Below, piece by piece: positions 8,328 to 17,497 of a stretch of DNA of 64,000 nucleotides (positions are counted from its first letter, which is position 1; each line of letters opens with the position of its first letter). The stretch is from Saprospiraceae bacterium (GTDB lineage: Bacteria; Bacteroidota; Bacteroidia; Chitinophagales; Saprospiraceae), in contig JALSGS010000014.1 in the NCBI GenBank assembly GCA_026982695.1, forward strand, positions 62,001 to 126,000. Direction: 5' to 3'. A program made the position numbers and the translations under genes. Below the pieces are notes generated by a model. It saw nothing but the letters and a program-made list of their open reading frames with translations, was not told where the DNA came from and did not search any database.

Positions 8328-10583
8328 TCACCTCAAATCATCATCGCGGCGTGATCCTCTATTTCGCGGGCCATTCCCCCGGCGTGGTCCTCGACCTCGT
8401 GGGGCATTACTTTTGCGATGATCACGACGAGTACTACCCCCATTTTCTTGACTACCTTCGGGTGCAGGCAACAGGGCTTTTCGCGACAAGCGATACTTGC
8501 CTGTACGGCTATCGATGTCGATAAGTTTGACCTTGACGCGATCTCCTTCTTGGAAGACCTCCGATACATCTTCGATGCGCGAATGCGAAATCTCAGACAC
8601 ATGCAATAGGCCTTGGCGCCCGTGGAATTCCACAAATACGCCATAAGGCATCACACTGCGCACTACAGCCTCATACACCTCGCCCACTGAAGGGGTAAAG
8701 GCTATTTCTCGGATGCGAGCCACCGCCTTGTCTATCGATTCTTTGTCGGAGCTGGCAATGTGGACCACGCCTTTATCACCGACTTCTTCGATATTGATGG
8801 TCGTGCCGCTTTCGTTTTGTATTTCTTGAATGATTTTGCCACCTGGGCCAATCACTGCACCGATAAAGCTCTTGTCGATTTCAATCTGTACGATACGCGG
8901 GGCATGTGGTTTGAGATCTTCTCTCGGCTCACTAATGACTTTATTCATCTCACCGAGGATGTGCAGGCGTCCAGCCCGAGCTTGTTCGAGTGCTTGTTCG
9001 AGCAACTCGTAAGAGAGCCCTTCGATTTTGATGTCCATCTGGCAGGCAGTGATGCCTTTTTCGGTGCCGGCCACCTTAAAGTCCATATCGCCCAAGGCGT
9101 CCTCGTCGCCCAAGATGTCACTCAGCACTACAGTGCGTGTTCCATCAGAAATGAGGCCCATGGCGATGCCAGAGACTGCTGCTGAGACGGGCACACCTGC
9201 ATCCATAAGCGCCAGCGAGCCGGCACAGACTGTTGCCATGGAAGAGGATCCATTAGACTCCAGAATATCCGACACGATGCGGATGGTATAGGGAAATTCT
9301 TTTGGCAACACCTGGCGCAAGGCGCGATTGGCCAAGTTGGCATGCCCCACTTCGCGTCGGCCTGGGCCACGCAATGGCTTGATTTCACCTACAGAGAAAG
9401 GCGGGAAGTTGTAGTGCAGGATAAAGTTTTCGTAATACACTTCGAGCGCCTTGTCGACCATGAGTTCATCGAGTTTGGTGCCCAAAGTGAGGGAAGTGAG
9501 CGACTGCGTCTCACCGCGTGTAAAGATAGCGGAACCATGAGCTGAAGGCAGATAGTCTATTTCACACCAGATGGGGCGAATTTCATCGGGTTTGCGCCCA
9601 TCGAGGCGCACACCTTCGTTGAGTACGATCTGGCGGATAGTTTCTTTTTTCCACTTGTCGAAATAGCGCTCTACCAATTCGCCTTTTTCTTCCATGTACT
9701 CCTCGCCCTTGGCTTCAGTCATGTGTGCCACCAGCTCTTCTTTCAGCTCATCGAGTTGGCCCCGGCGCGTGTGTTTGTCGAGGAAGGCCTTGGCAATTTG
9801 GGTGACGCGAGGCACGGCAAAGGCCTTCACTTCGGCTTCAAGGGCTTCGTCTTCTTCTAAAGGTTCAACTTGGCGTTTATTGAGTGCTCTGCCACCTACT
9901 TTTTGAGCCAGTTCGAGCTGTGCCTCGATCTGGACCTTTATGGCCTCGTGCCCTACCTTAATAGCTTCTACCAATTCAATTTCCTGGCACTCTTTGGCCT
10001 CCCCTTCTACCATTACGACATTGTCGGCAGTGGCCGCTACGATGATATCGAGTGTAGCACGTTCCAAATCTTTGCGCAAAGGATTAATGGTGTATTGCCC
10101 ATCAATTTTAGCCACACGCACTTCTGAGATCGGACCTTGAAAGGGGATATCCGAAACGGTAAAGGCAGCTGAGGCAGCCAAAGCGGCAAAGGCATCGGGC
10201 AACACTTCGGGATCGCCCGAGATGAGGTTGATGATCACCTGCGTTTCATTCATATAACCATCGGGAAACAACGGGCGAATGGCGCGATCTACCAAACGCG
10301 ACACTAAAATTTCATAGTCTGACAGACGAGCTTCGCGGCGAAAGAAATTGCCGGGAATGCGCCCTGCCGAGGCGAATTTTTCTTGATAATCTACTGAGAG
10401 GGGGAAGAAACCTTGTCCTTCTTTAGGTTCTTTAGCTGACACGACAGAGGCGAAGAGCATCGTCTTACCACATCGTACTACGACAGAACCGTCGGCTTGA
10501 GTAGCCAACTTACCCGTTTCGATAATCACCTCTCGCCCATCGGGTAATTGAAAGGAAGTGGTGATAGGAGTTTGTTTACCCAT
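8328..10583 (-). CDS. pnp: Polyribonucleotide nucleotidyltransferase (PNPase)
   Basis: 751 residues. It degrades RNA 3'->5' by phosphorolysis as a trimer and is part of mRNA turnover. Order: first RNase PH-like domain (contains FFRREARLSDYE), helical linker, second RNase PH-like domain (SDILESNGSSSMATVCAGSLALMDAG), KH domain (IGPGGKIIQEIQNESG, ~560-615) and S1 domain (VVRSVMPYGVFVEFHGRQGLLHVSEIS, ~630-695). An Arg/Gly-rich tail follows (RGRGPRRGNGPRNRGSRR). The ATG at 10583 is chosen over the in-frame TTG at 10592. It lies downstream of rpsO, the classical rpsO-pnp order, but with a ~530-bp gap. Confidence 0.98.
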   Translation of the reverse strand: MGKQTPITTSFQLPDGREVIIETGKLATQADGSVVVRCGKTMLFASVVSAKEPKEGQGFFPLSVDYQEKFASAGRIPGNFFRREARLSDYEILVSRLVDRAIRPLFPDGYMNETQVIINLISGDPEVLPDAFAALAASAAFTVSDIPFQGPISEVRVAKIDGQYTINPLRKDLERATLDIIVAATADNVVMVEGEAKECQEIELVEAIKVGHEAIKVQIEAQLELAQKVGGRALNKRQVEPLEEDEALEAEVKAFAVPRVTQIAKAFLDKHTRRGQLDELKEELVAHMTEAKGEEYMEEKGELVERYFDKWKKETIRQIVLNEGVRLDGRKPDEIRPIWCEIDYLPSAHGSAIFTRGETQSLTSLTLGTKLDELMVDKALEVYYENFILHYNFPPFSVGEIKPLRGPGRREVGHANLANRALRQVLPKEFPYTIRIVSDILESNGSSSMATVCAGSLALMDAGVPVSAAVSGIAMGLISDGTRTVVLSDILGDEDALGDMDFKVAGTEKGITACQMDIKIEGLSYELLEQALEQARAGRLHILGEMNKVISEPREDLKPHAPRIVQIEIDKSFIGAVIGPGGKIIQEIQNESGTTINIEEVGDKGVVHIASSDKESIDKAVARIREIAFTPSVGEVYEAVVRSVMPYGVFVEFHGRQGLLHVSEISHSRIEDVSEVFQEGDRVKVKLIDIDSRTGKYRLSRKALLPAPEGSQENGGSTRRDHRKSNAPRGRGPRRGNGPRNRGSRRDDDLR

Positions 10584-11069
10584 TTTTCTCAACTTGATAT
10601 TTAACCTTCTTTGTAACCAACTTTATTAATTCCCAATAGAATCTCCTCTTTGTGGGCGCCCGTTTGTGCACCACATATTTTCTCCTCTCGCATCTGATTA
10701 TACGCCTTGCTCATTTAGGTGCTCATTTTCAACAAGCCCACTGTTTATACAATTTACATGTAAGTTTGCAAATATCGAACTAACGCGAGCAGGCTCATCT
10801 ACCTCTTTTCGCAGCCAGCCGTCAACACCATTCTATTTTTCCAACGGGGGCAAGGTCGTAGGTTTCGAGACCTAACTGTTTCCGAAATTAAAGCAGAGTC
10901 GGGAGTGGAAATCCTCACTCAGGAGACATGCCAGGCCACAAGGGCCAAAAGATAAATCCAATTATTGGGTTATGTATACACACTTCAAAAGAAAAGTGAT
11001 GAGCCGAGTGGATATCTCCTGTCATAGTTGAGTTAAGGCAAAGCCACACGTCCTTTCCATCCATATGGA
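10584..11069. other. Long rpsO-pnp intergenic region, no gene recognised
   Basis: About 490 bp between the rpsO terminator and pnp. No convincing coding frame was found; the 60-70-codon frames show no family features. pnp leaders in other bacteria are often self-regulated through RNA structure, and the length here would allow that, but no specific fold was identified. A short TAGGT/ACCTA inverted repeat lies near 10858-10873. Confidence 0.3.
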
Positions 11070-11101
11070 AGAAGTGCTCTACCTTGAGGTAGAGCACTTC
11101 T
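11070..11101 (-). terminator. rpsO terminator hairpin
   Basis: A perfect 14-bp stem (AGAAGTGCTCTACC / GGTAGAGCACTTCT) with a TTGA loop, just downstream of the rpsO stop. It is not followed by a long T-run, so it may act as a 3'-end stabiliser as well as a terminator. Confidence 0.75.
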
Positions 11102-11113
11102 CATATAGATCAA

Positions 11114-11389
11114 TCAACCACGAATACCCAGTTCTTCGATTAGGGCGCGATACTTTGCAATATCTTTTCGCTTGAGATAATTGAGCATCTTCCGACGACG
11201 ACCTACCAAACGCAACAATGCACGGCGACAGGAGTGATCTTTTTTATTTTGATGCAGATGCTCGGACAGTTTTTTAATCCGATACGTAAACAGGGCAATC
11301 TGACCTTCGACTGAGCCTGTGTTTTTGGCCGAGCCGCCAAATTTTTCGAACAGCTCTACCTTCTTTTCTTTAGGAAGATAAACGGGCAT
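11114..11389 (-). CDS. rpsO: 30S ribosomal protein S15
   Basis: 91 residues, the usual S15 length. The family pattern is seen: GSVEGQIALFTYRIKKLSEHL, then NKKDHSCRRALLRLVGRRRKMLNYLKR. It binds 16S rRNA in the small-subunit platform. The start is the ATG followed by PVYLPKEKK. Confidence 0.98.
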   Translation of the reverse strand: MPVYLPKEKKVELFEKFGGSAKNTGSVEGQIALFTYRIKKLSEHLHQNKKDHSCRRALLRLVGRRRKMLNYLKRKDIAKYRALIEELGIRG

Positions 11390-11438
11390 TGTTTAATTTT
11401 TTACCGTTAGTGATTACGAAAATCAGTTACAGCGGCCG

Positions 11439-11446
11439 CAAAGGTA
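11439..11446 (-). promoter_or_regulatory. Candidate -7 box of the rpsO promoter
   Basis: On the minus strand this reads TACCTTTG, a full match to the Bacteroidota -7 consensus TAnnTTTG, about 50 nt upstream of the rpsO ATG. No good TTTG was found 19 nt upstream, so the -33 half is weak. Confidence 0.5.
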
Positions 11447-11491
11447 AGATTATTTGAGCAAATAAATGTGAACAATTGCATAGCCATACGG

Positions 11492-12142
11492 CTATGGTGT
11501 AGCATGCCGATGGGCTGACACTTTTTTCTTATAGTCCAAAATGTTTATCTGTGCGGTACAGAAGGAATAGTCAGCTGGCACATTGGATGCTACCACGATC
11601 GTTCGCTTCAGACCAAAGCGAGCCACCATTTGGTGATACCACTGCGCTCCGGCCTCATCCAGATTAGTCGTCGGCTCGTCGAGCAAGATGAGCGAAGCAC
11701 GCGACAGCAGTGCCAACCCCAACTTCAGTCGCTGCTTCATGCCCGAGCTAAAATAGCGAATTTGTTTGTTGCGTGCCTGTGTCAGCTGAATGAGTGCTAA
11801 GGCTTGGTCCAAGCTGATATCTTGCACAAAAGGTCGGAAGCGCATGTGGAAGCGCAAAGCTTCTTCAAGTGTAAATTCTTCGATCAGTTCGATGTAGGGA
11901 GCAGCCCAACTTACATGTGCATAGACTTGGTCGGCTGGCAAATGCATGCCATCCATGCGAAAATACACCTTGCCTTTGCTCAAACTCAAATACCCAGCCA
12001 ATACGCGCAACAATGTACTTTTTCCCGACCCATTGGGCCCCGTGATGGCATATCGATGCCCTTGTTGCAATACGGCACTGAGATTGCAAAAGATCCACTC
12101 TGGACCAAAGCGTTTGCCTGCTGTGTGCAGTTGTACTTCCAT
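11492..12142 (-). CDS. ABC transporter ATP-binding protein
   Basis: 216 residues, a single nucleotide-binding domain. Walker A is GPNGSGKST (~35-43), the signature region is YFSSGMKQRLKLGLALL, and Walker B is LILLDEPTTNLD. Its ATG overlaps the lpxA stop by one base (TGATG), so it is translationally coupled to the lipid A operon. No permease gene is next to it, so the transported substrate is unknown. A small heme-exporter-like or bacitracin-export-like ATPase is possible. Confidence 0.85.
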   Translation of the reverse strand: MEVQLHTAGKRFGPEWIFCNLSAVLQQGHRYAITGPNGSGKSTLLRVLAGYLSLSKGKVYFRMDGMHLPADQVYAHVSWAAPYIELIEEFTLEEALRFHMRFRPFVQDISLDQALALIQLTQARNKQIRYFSSGMKQRLKLGLALLSRASLILLDEPTTNLDEAGAQWYHQMVARFGLKRTIVVASNVPADYSFCTAQINILDYKKKVSAHRHATP

Positions 12143-12972
12143 CAGTGCGCGCGTTCTCGGCGGCGGAACCCCTTGATGAGGCCGCGCTCCGATTCTCCGA
12201 TAAACTGAAGTATTTCTGTCTTAAAAGGCGAGTCGGGCAGTTCGGTACGGATCAGCTCCAAGGCCTGGGTGAGGTTGTAGCCCTTTACAAACAGATATCG
12301 ATAGATATCTTGGATGGCATGAATCTCCTTTTGGGTAAATCCCCGTCGCTTTAGGCCAATTCGATTGACGCCTACATAGGACAGCGGTTCGCGAGCTGCT
12401 TTAACAAAGGGCGGTACATCGCGCCCTACCAACGAGCCACCCGAAATCATCGCATGGCGGCCAATGTGCACAAACTGGTGTACGGCTGCCAGCCCGCCCA
12501 AAATGGCATAATCACCGATAGTAATATGGCCAGCCAAGTTGACGTTATTGGCCAAGATACAGTGGTTGCCAATGACGCAATCATGGGCCACGTGCACATA
12601 AGCCATGAGCAGGCAGTGGTCACCCACTACAGTACGGCCACTGGCCTTAGTACCTCGATTGAGCGTGCAATATTCTCGGATGGTCGTATGATGGCCAATC
12701 TCCAAGGTAGAATACTCACCTTCGAATTTGAGGTCTTGCGGGATTGCACCCAAAACAGCTCCGGGGAAAATGCGGCAATTGTCGCCAATGCGCGTGCCAT
12801 TCATGATGGTCGCGTTGGGGCCGATCCAACAATTATCTCCAATTACCACATCAGCTTCTACGGTAACAAAGGGCGAGATCGTGACGTTTTCACCTATTTG
12901 GGCGTCGGGGTGCACATTGGTGAAGCCGTTATAGGCTACTTTTTTCTTTACGCTGGAAGTCGGATCGATCAC
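12142..12972 (-). CDS. lpxA: Acyl-[ACP]:UDP-N-acetylglucosamine O-acyltransferase
   Basis: 276 residues. First step of lipid A synthesis: transfer of a 3-hydroxyacyl chain to UDP-GlcNAc in the cytoplasm. It has a left-handed beta-helix of hexapeptide repeats (IGENVTISPFV, IGDNCWIGPNATI, etc.), the catalytic region YVHVAHDCVIGNHCI, and the helical C-terminus with QKEIHAIQDIYRYLF. The start is a GTG at 12972. The frame is open ~70 bp further upstream, but no better start codon occurs there and no ATG lies early inside. It shares one base with the following ABC gene. Confidence 0.95.
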   Translation of the reverse strand: MIDPTSSVKKKVAYNGFTNVHPDAQIGENVTISPFVTVEADVVIGDNCWIGPNATIMNGTRIGDNCRIFPGAVLGAIPQDLKFEGEYSTLEIGHHTTIREYCTLNRGTKASGRTVVGDHCLLMAYVHVAHDCVIGNHCILANNVNLAGHITIGDYAILGGLAAVHQFVHIGRHAMISGGSLVGRDVPPFVKAAREPLSYVGVNRIGLKRRGFTQKEIHAIQDIYRYLFVKGYNLTQALELIRTELPDSPFKTEILQFIGESERGLIKGFRRRERAH

Positions 12973-13121
12973 GTTTTCAGTGTTTTTCAGGTTGATATTT
13001 TCGATTGTCAGCTCATTTGCTATGGCACTAAGAGCATGCTACTACTCTATTTTCGTTTACAAAGTGCAAAAAGCTGCCTGCATCTTGCCTTAAAACAATC
13101 ACTGCATTTCAATGACACTTG

Positions 13122-14516
13122 TCAGTCTTCTCTTTTAACAATCTGAGCAGTCAACTCGCCCTCTGATACAAGCTTGTTGCCTACATAAGCTGTACCAAAC
13201 ATGCGTACAATGCCCCGACGAATGGGTGCCAGCAGTTCGAGTTTAAGCAACAACGTATCACCTGGCACTACCTTGTGCTTGAACTTCACTTTGTCAATTT
13301 TCAGAAAGTAAGTATCCCACTTACCGGGATCGCCTACTTTACTCAGGGCCAAAATGCCACCTGTTTGCGCCAGTGCTTCAATCTGCAGCACTCCTGGGAA
13401 CACAGGGTTGCCCGGAAAATGCCCTTGGAAAAAGGCCTCGTTGAAGGTGACGTTCTTCACGCCAACAACGTGATTGTCGGAAAGTTCGATAATCTTATCG
13501 ACCAATAACATGGGAAATCGATGGGGCAGCATTTGCATGAGTTCTACCGAGTCGTGTAGGGGCGGCTGATTGGGATCGTATTTGGGGCGACCCCGCAGCT
13601 TGCGCTGTTCGATGTAGCGCTGCTTGAGCATTTTGGCGAAAGCCACATTGGAAGTATGGCCTGGACGCGTAGCGACGATGCGCCCTTTGATAAAGCGCCC
13701 CATGAGCGCCAAATCGCCAACTAGGTCGAGCAGTTTGTGGCGCGCCGGCTCATTGGGAAAACGCAAGGGCGAGAGGTTGAGCACCCCCTGACGCGTCACT
13801 GCTACCTGGGGTTTACCCATTTTTTGCGCCAAAGCTTCAAGGTAATTGGGTTCGGGCAGCTGTTCGACCAGTACTACTGCATTGTCCAGATCGCCACCAC
13901 GAATAAGGCCTGCATCGAATAATGCTTCGAGCTCGTGCAAAAAGACAAAGGTGCGTGCAGGAGCAATCTCTTCGGCATATTGGCTGATATCTTCGAGCAC
14001 GGCAAATTGAGGCCCCAACACTTCGGACCGGTAGTCGATCAACACGGTTAATTCATAGCTATCGGCTGGTAAAGCCACGTACTCTGCACCAGTATCCGGA
14101 TCTTTCCAACTAAAGGGTTCTTCTATGAAGAAATATTCTCGTTCTTCTTCTTGTGTTTCGATACCTGCTTGCTGAAGTACCTCTACAAAAGGCTGTGCCG
14201 ACCCATCCATAATGGGCAATTCGGGCCCGTCCAATTCAATAAGGAGGTTATCAATACTCAAGCCATGGACTGCACTTAGTACATGCTCAATAGTATGAAT
14301 GGCTACATTACCCTGTTTAAGGGTAGTACTGCGTTCTGTAGTGGCCACCAATGTCACATCGGCAATTAATTCTGGTTGACCTTCTATATCAATACGGCGA
14401 AAGTAAATGCCGTGGTTGACCGGGGCAGGATGAAAAACAACCTGGACTTCTTTACCTGTGTGTAGTCCTCTCCCTTTAAGCGATGCAGGGCTTTTGATGG
14501 TTTGCTGCATTTCCAT
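13122..14516 (-). CDS. lpxC-fabZ: Bifunctional LpxC deacetylase / FabZ 3-hydroxyacyl-ACP dehydratase
   Basis: 464 residues, the fusion typical of Bacteroidota. The N-terminal ~305 residues are LpxC, the zinc-dependent UDP-3-O-acyl-GlcNAc deacetylase (committed lipid A step), with TIEHVLSAVHGL and HKLLDLVGDLALMG as metal and catalytic motifs. The C-terminal ~145 residues are FabZ, with LPHRFPMLLVDKI and GHFPGNPVFPGVLQIEALAQ carrying the catalytic His and Glu. The start is ATG 14516; a second ATG two codons later is equally possible. It lies between lpxD and lpxA in one minus-strand cluster. Confidence 0.97.
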   Translation of the reverse strand: MEMQQTIKSPASLKGRGLHTGKEVQVVFHPAPVNHGIYFRRIDIEGQPELIADVTLVATTERSTTLKQGNVAIHTIEHVLSAVHGLSIDNLLIELDGPELPIMDGSAQPFVEVLQQAGIETQEEEREYFFIEEPFSWKDPDTGAEYVALPADSYELTVLIDYRSEVLGPQFAVLEDISQYAEEIAPARTFVFLHELEALFDAGLIRGGDLDNAVVLVEQLPEPNYLEALAQKMGKPQVAVTRQGVLNLSPLRFPNEPARHKLLDLVGDLALMGRFIKGRIVATRPGHTSNVAFAKMLKQRYIEQRKLRGRPKYDPNQPPLHDSVELMQMLPHRFPMLLVDKIIELSDNHVVGVKNVTFNEAFFQGHFPGNPVFPGVLQIEALAQTGGILALSKVGDPGKWDTYFLKIDKVKFKHKVVPGDTLLLKLELLAPIRRGIVRMFGTAYVGNKLVSEGELTAQIVKRED

Positions 14517-14563
14517 GAATGATCGTTTTGTCGTGTAGTACCTTGACCTACAATGCCATCACT

Positions 14564-15613
14564 TCACTGGCTCTTTTGGGTTTTGAGCACCTCTTTCAAT
14601 TGTTTTTCCAACTCGTGAATTTTCCTGTAAAGTTGGGGTAACTTTCTAAAGACGGCATAGGCCTTGTTGTATTCCATGTATCCAAAGGCTGGAGATCCTT
14701 GAAGTGCCTGATTGGGTTGAGTCACAGCCTTAGCCACACCACTTTGTGCTTGCACACGGGTACCTTCAGCCACCTTAATATGACCTACGAAGCCTGCCTG
14801 GCCTCCGATCTGACAGTGAGGGCCCAATTTGGCACTACCAGCAATGCCAGCCTGAGCAGCAATCACAGTATGTGCCCCCACTTCTACATTGTGCGCAATC
14901 TGCACCAGATTGTCAATTTTAGCACCTTGCCGAATAATTGTTTGCCCCATAGTTGCTCTATCAATGACGGTATTGGCACCAATTTCCACATCATCTTCAA
15001 TGACGACCTTGCCCGTCTGTGGCACTTTTTTCCACGAGCCATCTGCTTGGGGTGCAAAGCCAAAACCATCTGCGCCGATGACTGCATTGGCATGAATGAT
15101 ACAGTTGTTGCCAATCGCACATTGGCGATATACCTTCACACCAGGGTAAAGGATGGTATTGCTTCCAATACGTACTCCTGCTCCTATATACACATAAGGA
15201 TATAAGATACAACCAGTACCTATTTCAGCTTCTTTATCTATCACTACAAAATCACTAATAGCTACATCTTGACCTATGCGCGCAGTGGCGTGAATTTCAG
15301 CTGAAGAAGCAATACCTTTGGGATGTTCATCTATAGTACCAAAACGCTCGAGTAACAAAGCCACAGCTTCTTGTACGTTAGGTACGCGAATGAGGGTTGC
15401 TTGGATAGGTTGGCGTGGTTCAAAATCTCGGCTCACCAATACAGCTGAGGCAGTGGTCTGGTATAGATAAGGTTCATATTTGGGATTGGCCAAAAAAGTG
15501 ATGATTCCTTCGCCGCCTTCTTCTATTTTGCCTGGGCGTGTAATCACCACATCGGGGTTTCCAAGCACTTCCCCACCAACCAAAGATGCGATTTCCTTTG
15601 CCGTTATCTTCAT
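14564..15613 (-). CDS. lpxD: UDP-3-O-(3-hydroxyacyl)glucosamine N-acyltransferase
   Basis: 349 residues. Third lipid A step, N-acylation of UDP-3-O-acyl-glucosamine. It has an N-terminal uridine-binding domain ([16 protein letters not shown]), a hexapeptide-repeat beta-helix, catalytic [21 protein letters not shown], and a C-terminal helix ([11 protein letters not shown]). The frame opens upstream, but the ATG at 15613 gives the family N-terminus ([16 protein letters not shown]). Confidence 0.96.
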   Translation of the reverse strand: MKITAKEIASLVGGEVLGNPDVVITRPGKIEEGGEGIITFLANPKYEPYLYQTTASAVLVSRDFEPRQPIQATLIRVPNVQEAVALLLERFGTIDEHPKGIASSAEIHATARIGQDVAISDFVVIDKEAEIGTGCILYPYVYIGAGVRIGSNTILYPGVKVYRQCAIGNNCIIHANAVIGADGFGFAPQADGSWKKVPQTGKVVIEDDVEIGANTVIDRATMGQTIIRQGAKIDNLVQIAHNVEVGAHTVIAAQAGIAGSAKLGPHCQIGGQAGFVGHIKVAEGTRVQAQSGVAKAVTQPNQALQGSPAFGYMEYNKAYAVFRKLPQLYRKIHELEKQLKEVLKTQKSQ

Positions 15614-15618
15614 GGCCG

Positions 15619-15626
15619 CAAAGGTA
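15619..15626 (-). promoter_or_regulatory. Candidate -7 box directly at the lpxD start
   Basis: It reads TACCTTTG on the minus strand, only 5 nt from the lpxD ATG. If used, the transcript would be nearly leaderless. No clear -33 TTTG at the standard distance was found. Confidence 0.4.
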
Positions 15627-15711
15627 GCATTTGAAAGCCATTTACACATGGCTAAGTAGCACCCGAATACAAGTACTTGAATTAACTGTTTTATTTGCAA
15701 AAAAACACACC

Positions 15712-16350
15712 ATGCGTGCTCCTACCGCACAACGCATTCTCGAAGCTGCTCGAAAGCTGTTCAACGAACGAGGCATCATGCACGTGCGCTTGCAACACAT
15801 CGCTGATAAGGCACACCTCAGTGTAGGCAATTTAGCATATCACTTTCGAAACAAAGAGGCCATTGTACAGGCTCTATACGTCCCTTTGCATGCCAGCCAA
15901 CAACATGTATTAGGGCTATTGCGGCAAGTTCCGCTATTTGCACAAGTTCAGCTATTGCTGGCCCAGCATTGGGGCGTGCAGTTGGCCTACCGCTTTTTTT
16001 ATCTCGACACACTCGACATCCTTCGCTTATATGAATCGATACGCACCGAGCATCGCCGTTTTCTCAGCTGGCAACACGACCAACTCTTGCTGATGATCCA
16101 GTTCAATAGTGCACGTGGTGCATTGGTGCTACCTTCAGCTGCTGAGCCGCAAAAGTTGGCTGAAACACTTGGTCACCACCTCGAGCAGTTTCTCTCGTGG
16201 CACGCGATTCGCCACGAGCACAACACGCCCACTTTTGAAGACTTTGCCCAACCATTTTGGCAATTGCTCGTTCCATGGATGAGTGCCAAAGGGCTGGAAG
16301 AATACCTCTCTATCGCGACACACACTGCAGGCTTTGAAAATAGAAAATAA
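15712..16350 (+). CDS. TetR/AcrR-family transcriptional regulator 1 (hydrogenase island)
   Basis: 212 residues from ATG 15712. The longer frame from 15631 would overlap the divergent lpxD promoter and lacks TetR features. An N-terminal HTH is seen at ~1-55 ([16 protein letters not shown], then [21 protein letters not shown]). The C-terminal ~150 residues are a helical ligand domain without recognised specificity. It is nearly identical in the recognition segment to the second TetR protein at 16809, and the two are separated only by a small unknown gene. It is the first gene of the plus-strand island and probably a local regulator (inference). Confidence 0.85.
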   Translation: MRAPTAQRILEAARKLFNERGIMHVRLQHIADKAHLSVGNLAYHFRNKEAIVQALYVPLHASQQHVLGLLRQVPLFAQVQLLLAQHWGVQLAYRFFYLDTLDILRLYESIRTEHRRFLSWQHDQLLLMIQFNSARGALVLPSAAEPQKLAETLGHHLEQFLSWHAIRHEHNTPTFEDFAQPFWQLLVPWMSAKGLEEYLSIATHTAGFENRK

Positions 16351-16464
16351 GTATCGTTCATCACTCATCCTGTCATTTTCATTCCGATAAAAAGAGAAAA
16401 AAAAGTAGATTAAGGGCATCTTTGCAATTAACCCAACTCTACACACCTCGAACATTGCTCACAC

Positions 16465-16821
16465 ATGTACCAGGCACATCTAGACGATCAAGCATACAAC
16501 GAACTGCTCAACTTGCTCAACAACCAACACCTTACCGAATGCCCTGGTGAGGAAAGAGACATGAACTTCCTGTCGGACGACTGGTGGCTACGCGACACGT
16601 CAGTCATCGAGCACATCGTACCTCGCGACGGCATGTGGGAAATCCAGTTGGTATTTGCCCACTACCTCCACCCCCTACAACTCGTCAAGCGGTCTATCAA
16701 ACGCTGTACCTGCCCGCGCAAAGCGCAACTGAGCGCATGGTATATGCGTCGATTAGCCGCAAAAGATCAACGCGGCACACTCACTGTTGACATTGCACTT
16801 TTTCACCTATGTATCAATTGA
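16465..16821 (+). CDS. Conserved small unknown protein, paralogue A of a pair in the hydrogenase island
   Basis: 118 residues, no recognised family. Residues 36-118 align without gaps to residues 25-107 of the protein at 22314-22637, with about 31 of 83 identities counted by eye. Shared landmarks are L.DD.WL.D, W.I..VFA, PLQL..R, a central Cys, and D.RGTL..D...FH at the end. There is no signal peptide or membrane segment. Its stop overlaps the next gene (TetR 2) by 13 bp. Preservation of two diverged copies in one island argues for a real function linked to the hydrogenase, but what that is cannot be said. Confidence 0.75.
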   Translation: MYQAHLDDQAYNELLNLLNNQHLTECPGEERDMNFLSDDWWLRDTSVIEHIVPRDGMWEIQLVFAHYLHPLQLVKRSIKRCTCPRKAQLSAWYMRRLAAKDQRGTLTVDIALFHLCIN

Positions 16822-17477
16822 CGACTCAAAAAACAGCCATGGCTACTGCAGGAAATACCAAGCAAAAAATACTGGACACTGCCATGCGCCTGTTCAATTC
16901 CGTAGGCGTAGCCAACGTCCGATTGCAACATATAGCTGACGAGGCAGGCATCAGCGTGGGCAACTTGGCCTATCACTATCGCAACAAAGAGGCCATAGTA
17001 GATGCACTCTTCTACCAAATAGAGCAAGAACTACAAGGCATTCTGTCTACTTACCGGGTATATCCCAACCTGATCGATTTCGACCAACAGTTGTCCAAGT
17101 ACTACCTATTTGGCAAAAGCTACCCATTTTACTTTTCCGATCTGCTCCAAATGGCACAAGAGTTCGACGTGGCCCGCAAACACCGCGATCGATACATACC
17201 GCGCATGTGGCAGCAAATACGCAAACGACTGGATTTCAACGTACAGAGAGGCACCCTCAAACCTGAAATGGAATCAGGACTCTACGACCAATTAGCGGAA
17301 AGCCAATGGCTGATTATCAGCTTTTGGCCCGTACAATGCGAACTGCGCACCCCAGATTGCAACCAAGTCCTACACTTCAAAAAGCTCGTGTGGTCGCAGT
17401 GGTTGCCCCACTTTACCGACAAGGGACGCCAAGAATACGACCTACTCATTCAACCGCTCATCACCCAGCCGGGCTGA
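16809..17477 (+). CDS. TetR/AcrR-family transcriptional regulator 2 (hydrogenase island)
   Basis: 222 residues from ATG 16809, which overlaps the preceding gene; an alternative ATG is at 16839. The HTH is at ~18-65 ([48 protein letters not shown]). This core matches TetR 1 almost residue for residue, so both may bind similar sites. The ligand domain is unrecognised. It ends 20 bp before the first hydrogenase small-subunit gene and is probably cotranscribed with it. Confidence 0.85.
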   Translation: MYQLTTQKTAMATAGNTKQKILDTAMRLFNSVGVANVRLQHIADEAGISVGNLAYHYRNKEAIVDALFYQIEQELQGILSTYRVYPNLIDFDQQLSKYYLFGKSYPFYFSDLLQMAQEFDVARKHRDRYIPRMWQQIRKRLDFNVQRGTLKPEMESGLYDQLAESQWLIISFWPVQCELRTPDCNQVLHFKKLVWSQWLPHFTDKGRQEYDLLIQPLITQPG

Positions 17478-17497
17478 TCGAGCCAAAGGCACCCATC

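Noticed and set aside
10928-11000. Short frame with an AGGAG-ATG start in the pnp leader region
   Set aside because: 23 codons on the opposite strand to rpsO/pnp with no other support.
16351-16464. CATCTTTG near 16420 as a promoter for the first small unknown gene
   Set aside because: Only 7 of 8 bases match the -7 box and there is no -33 box, so it is too weak to annotate.
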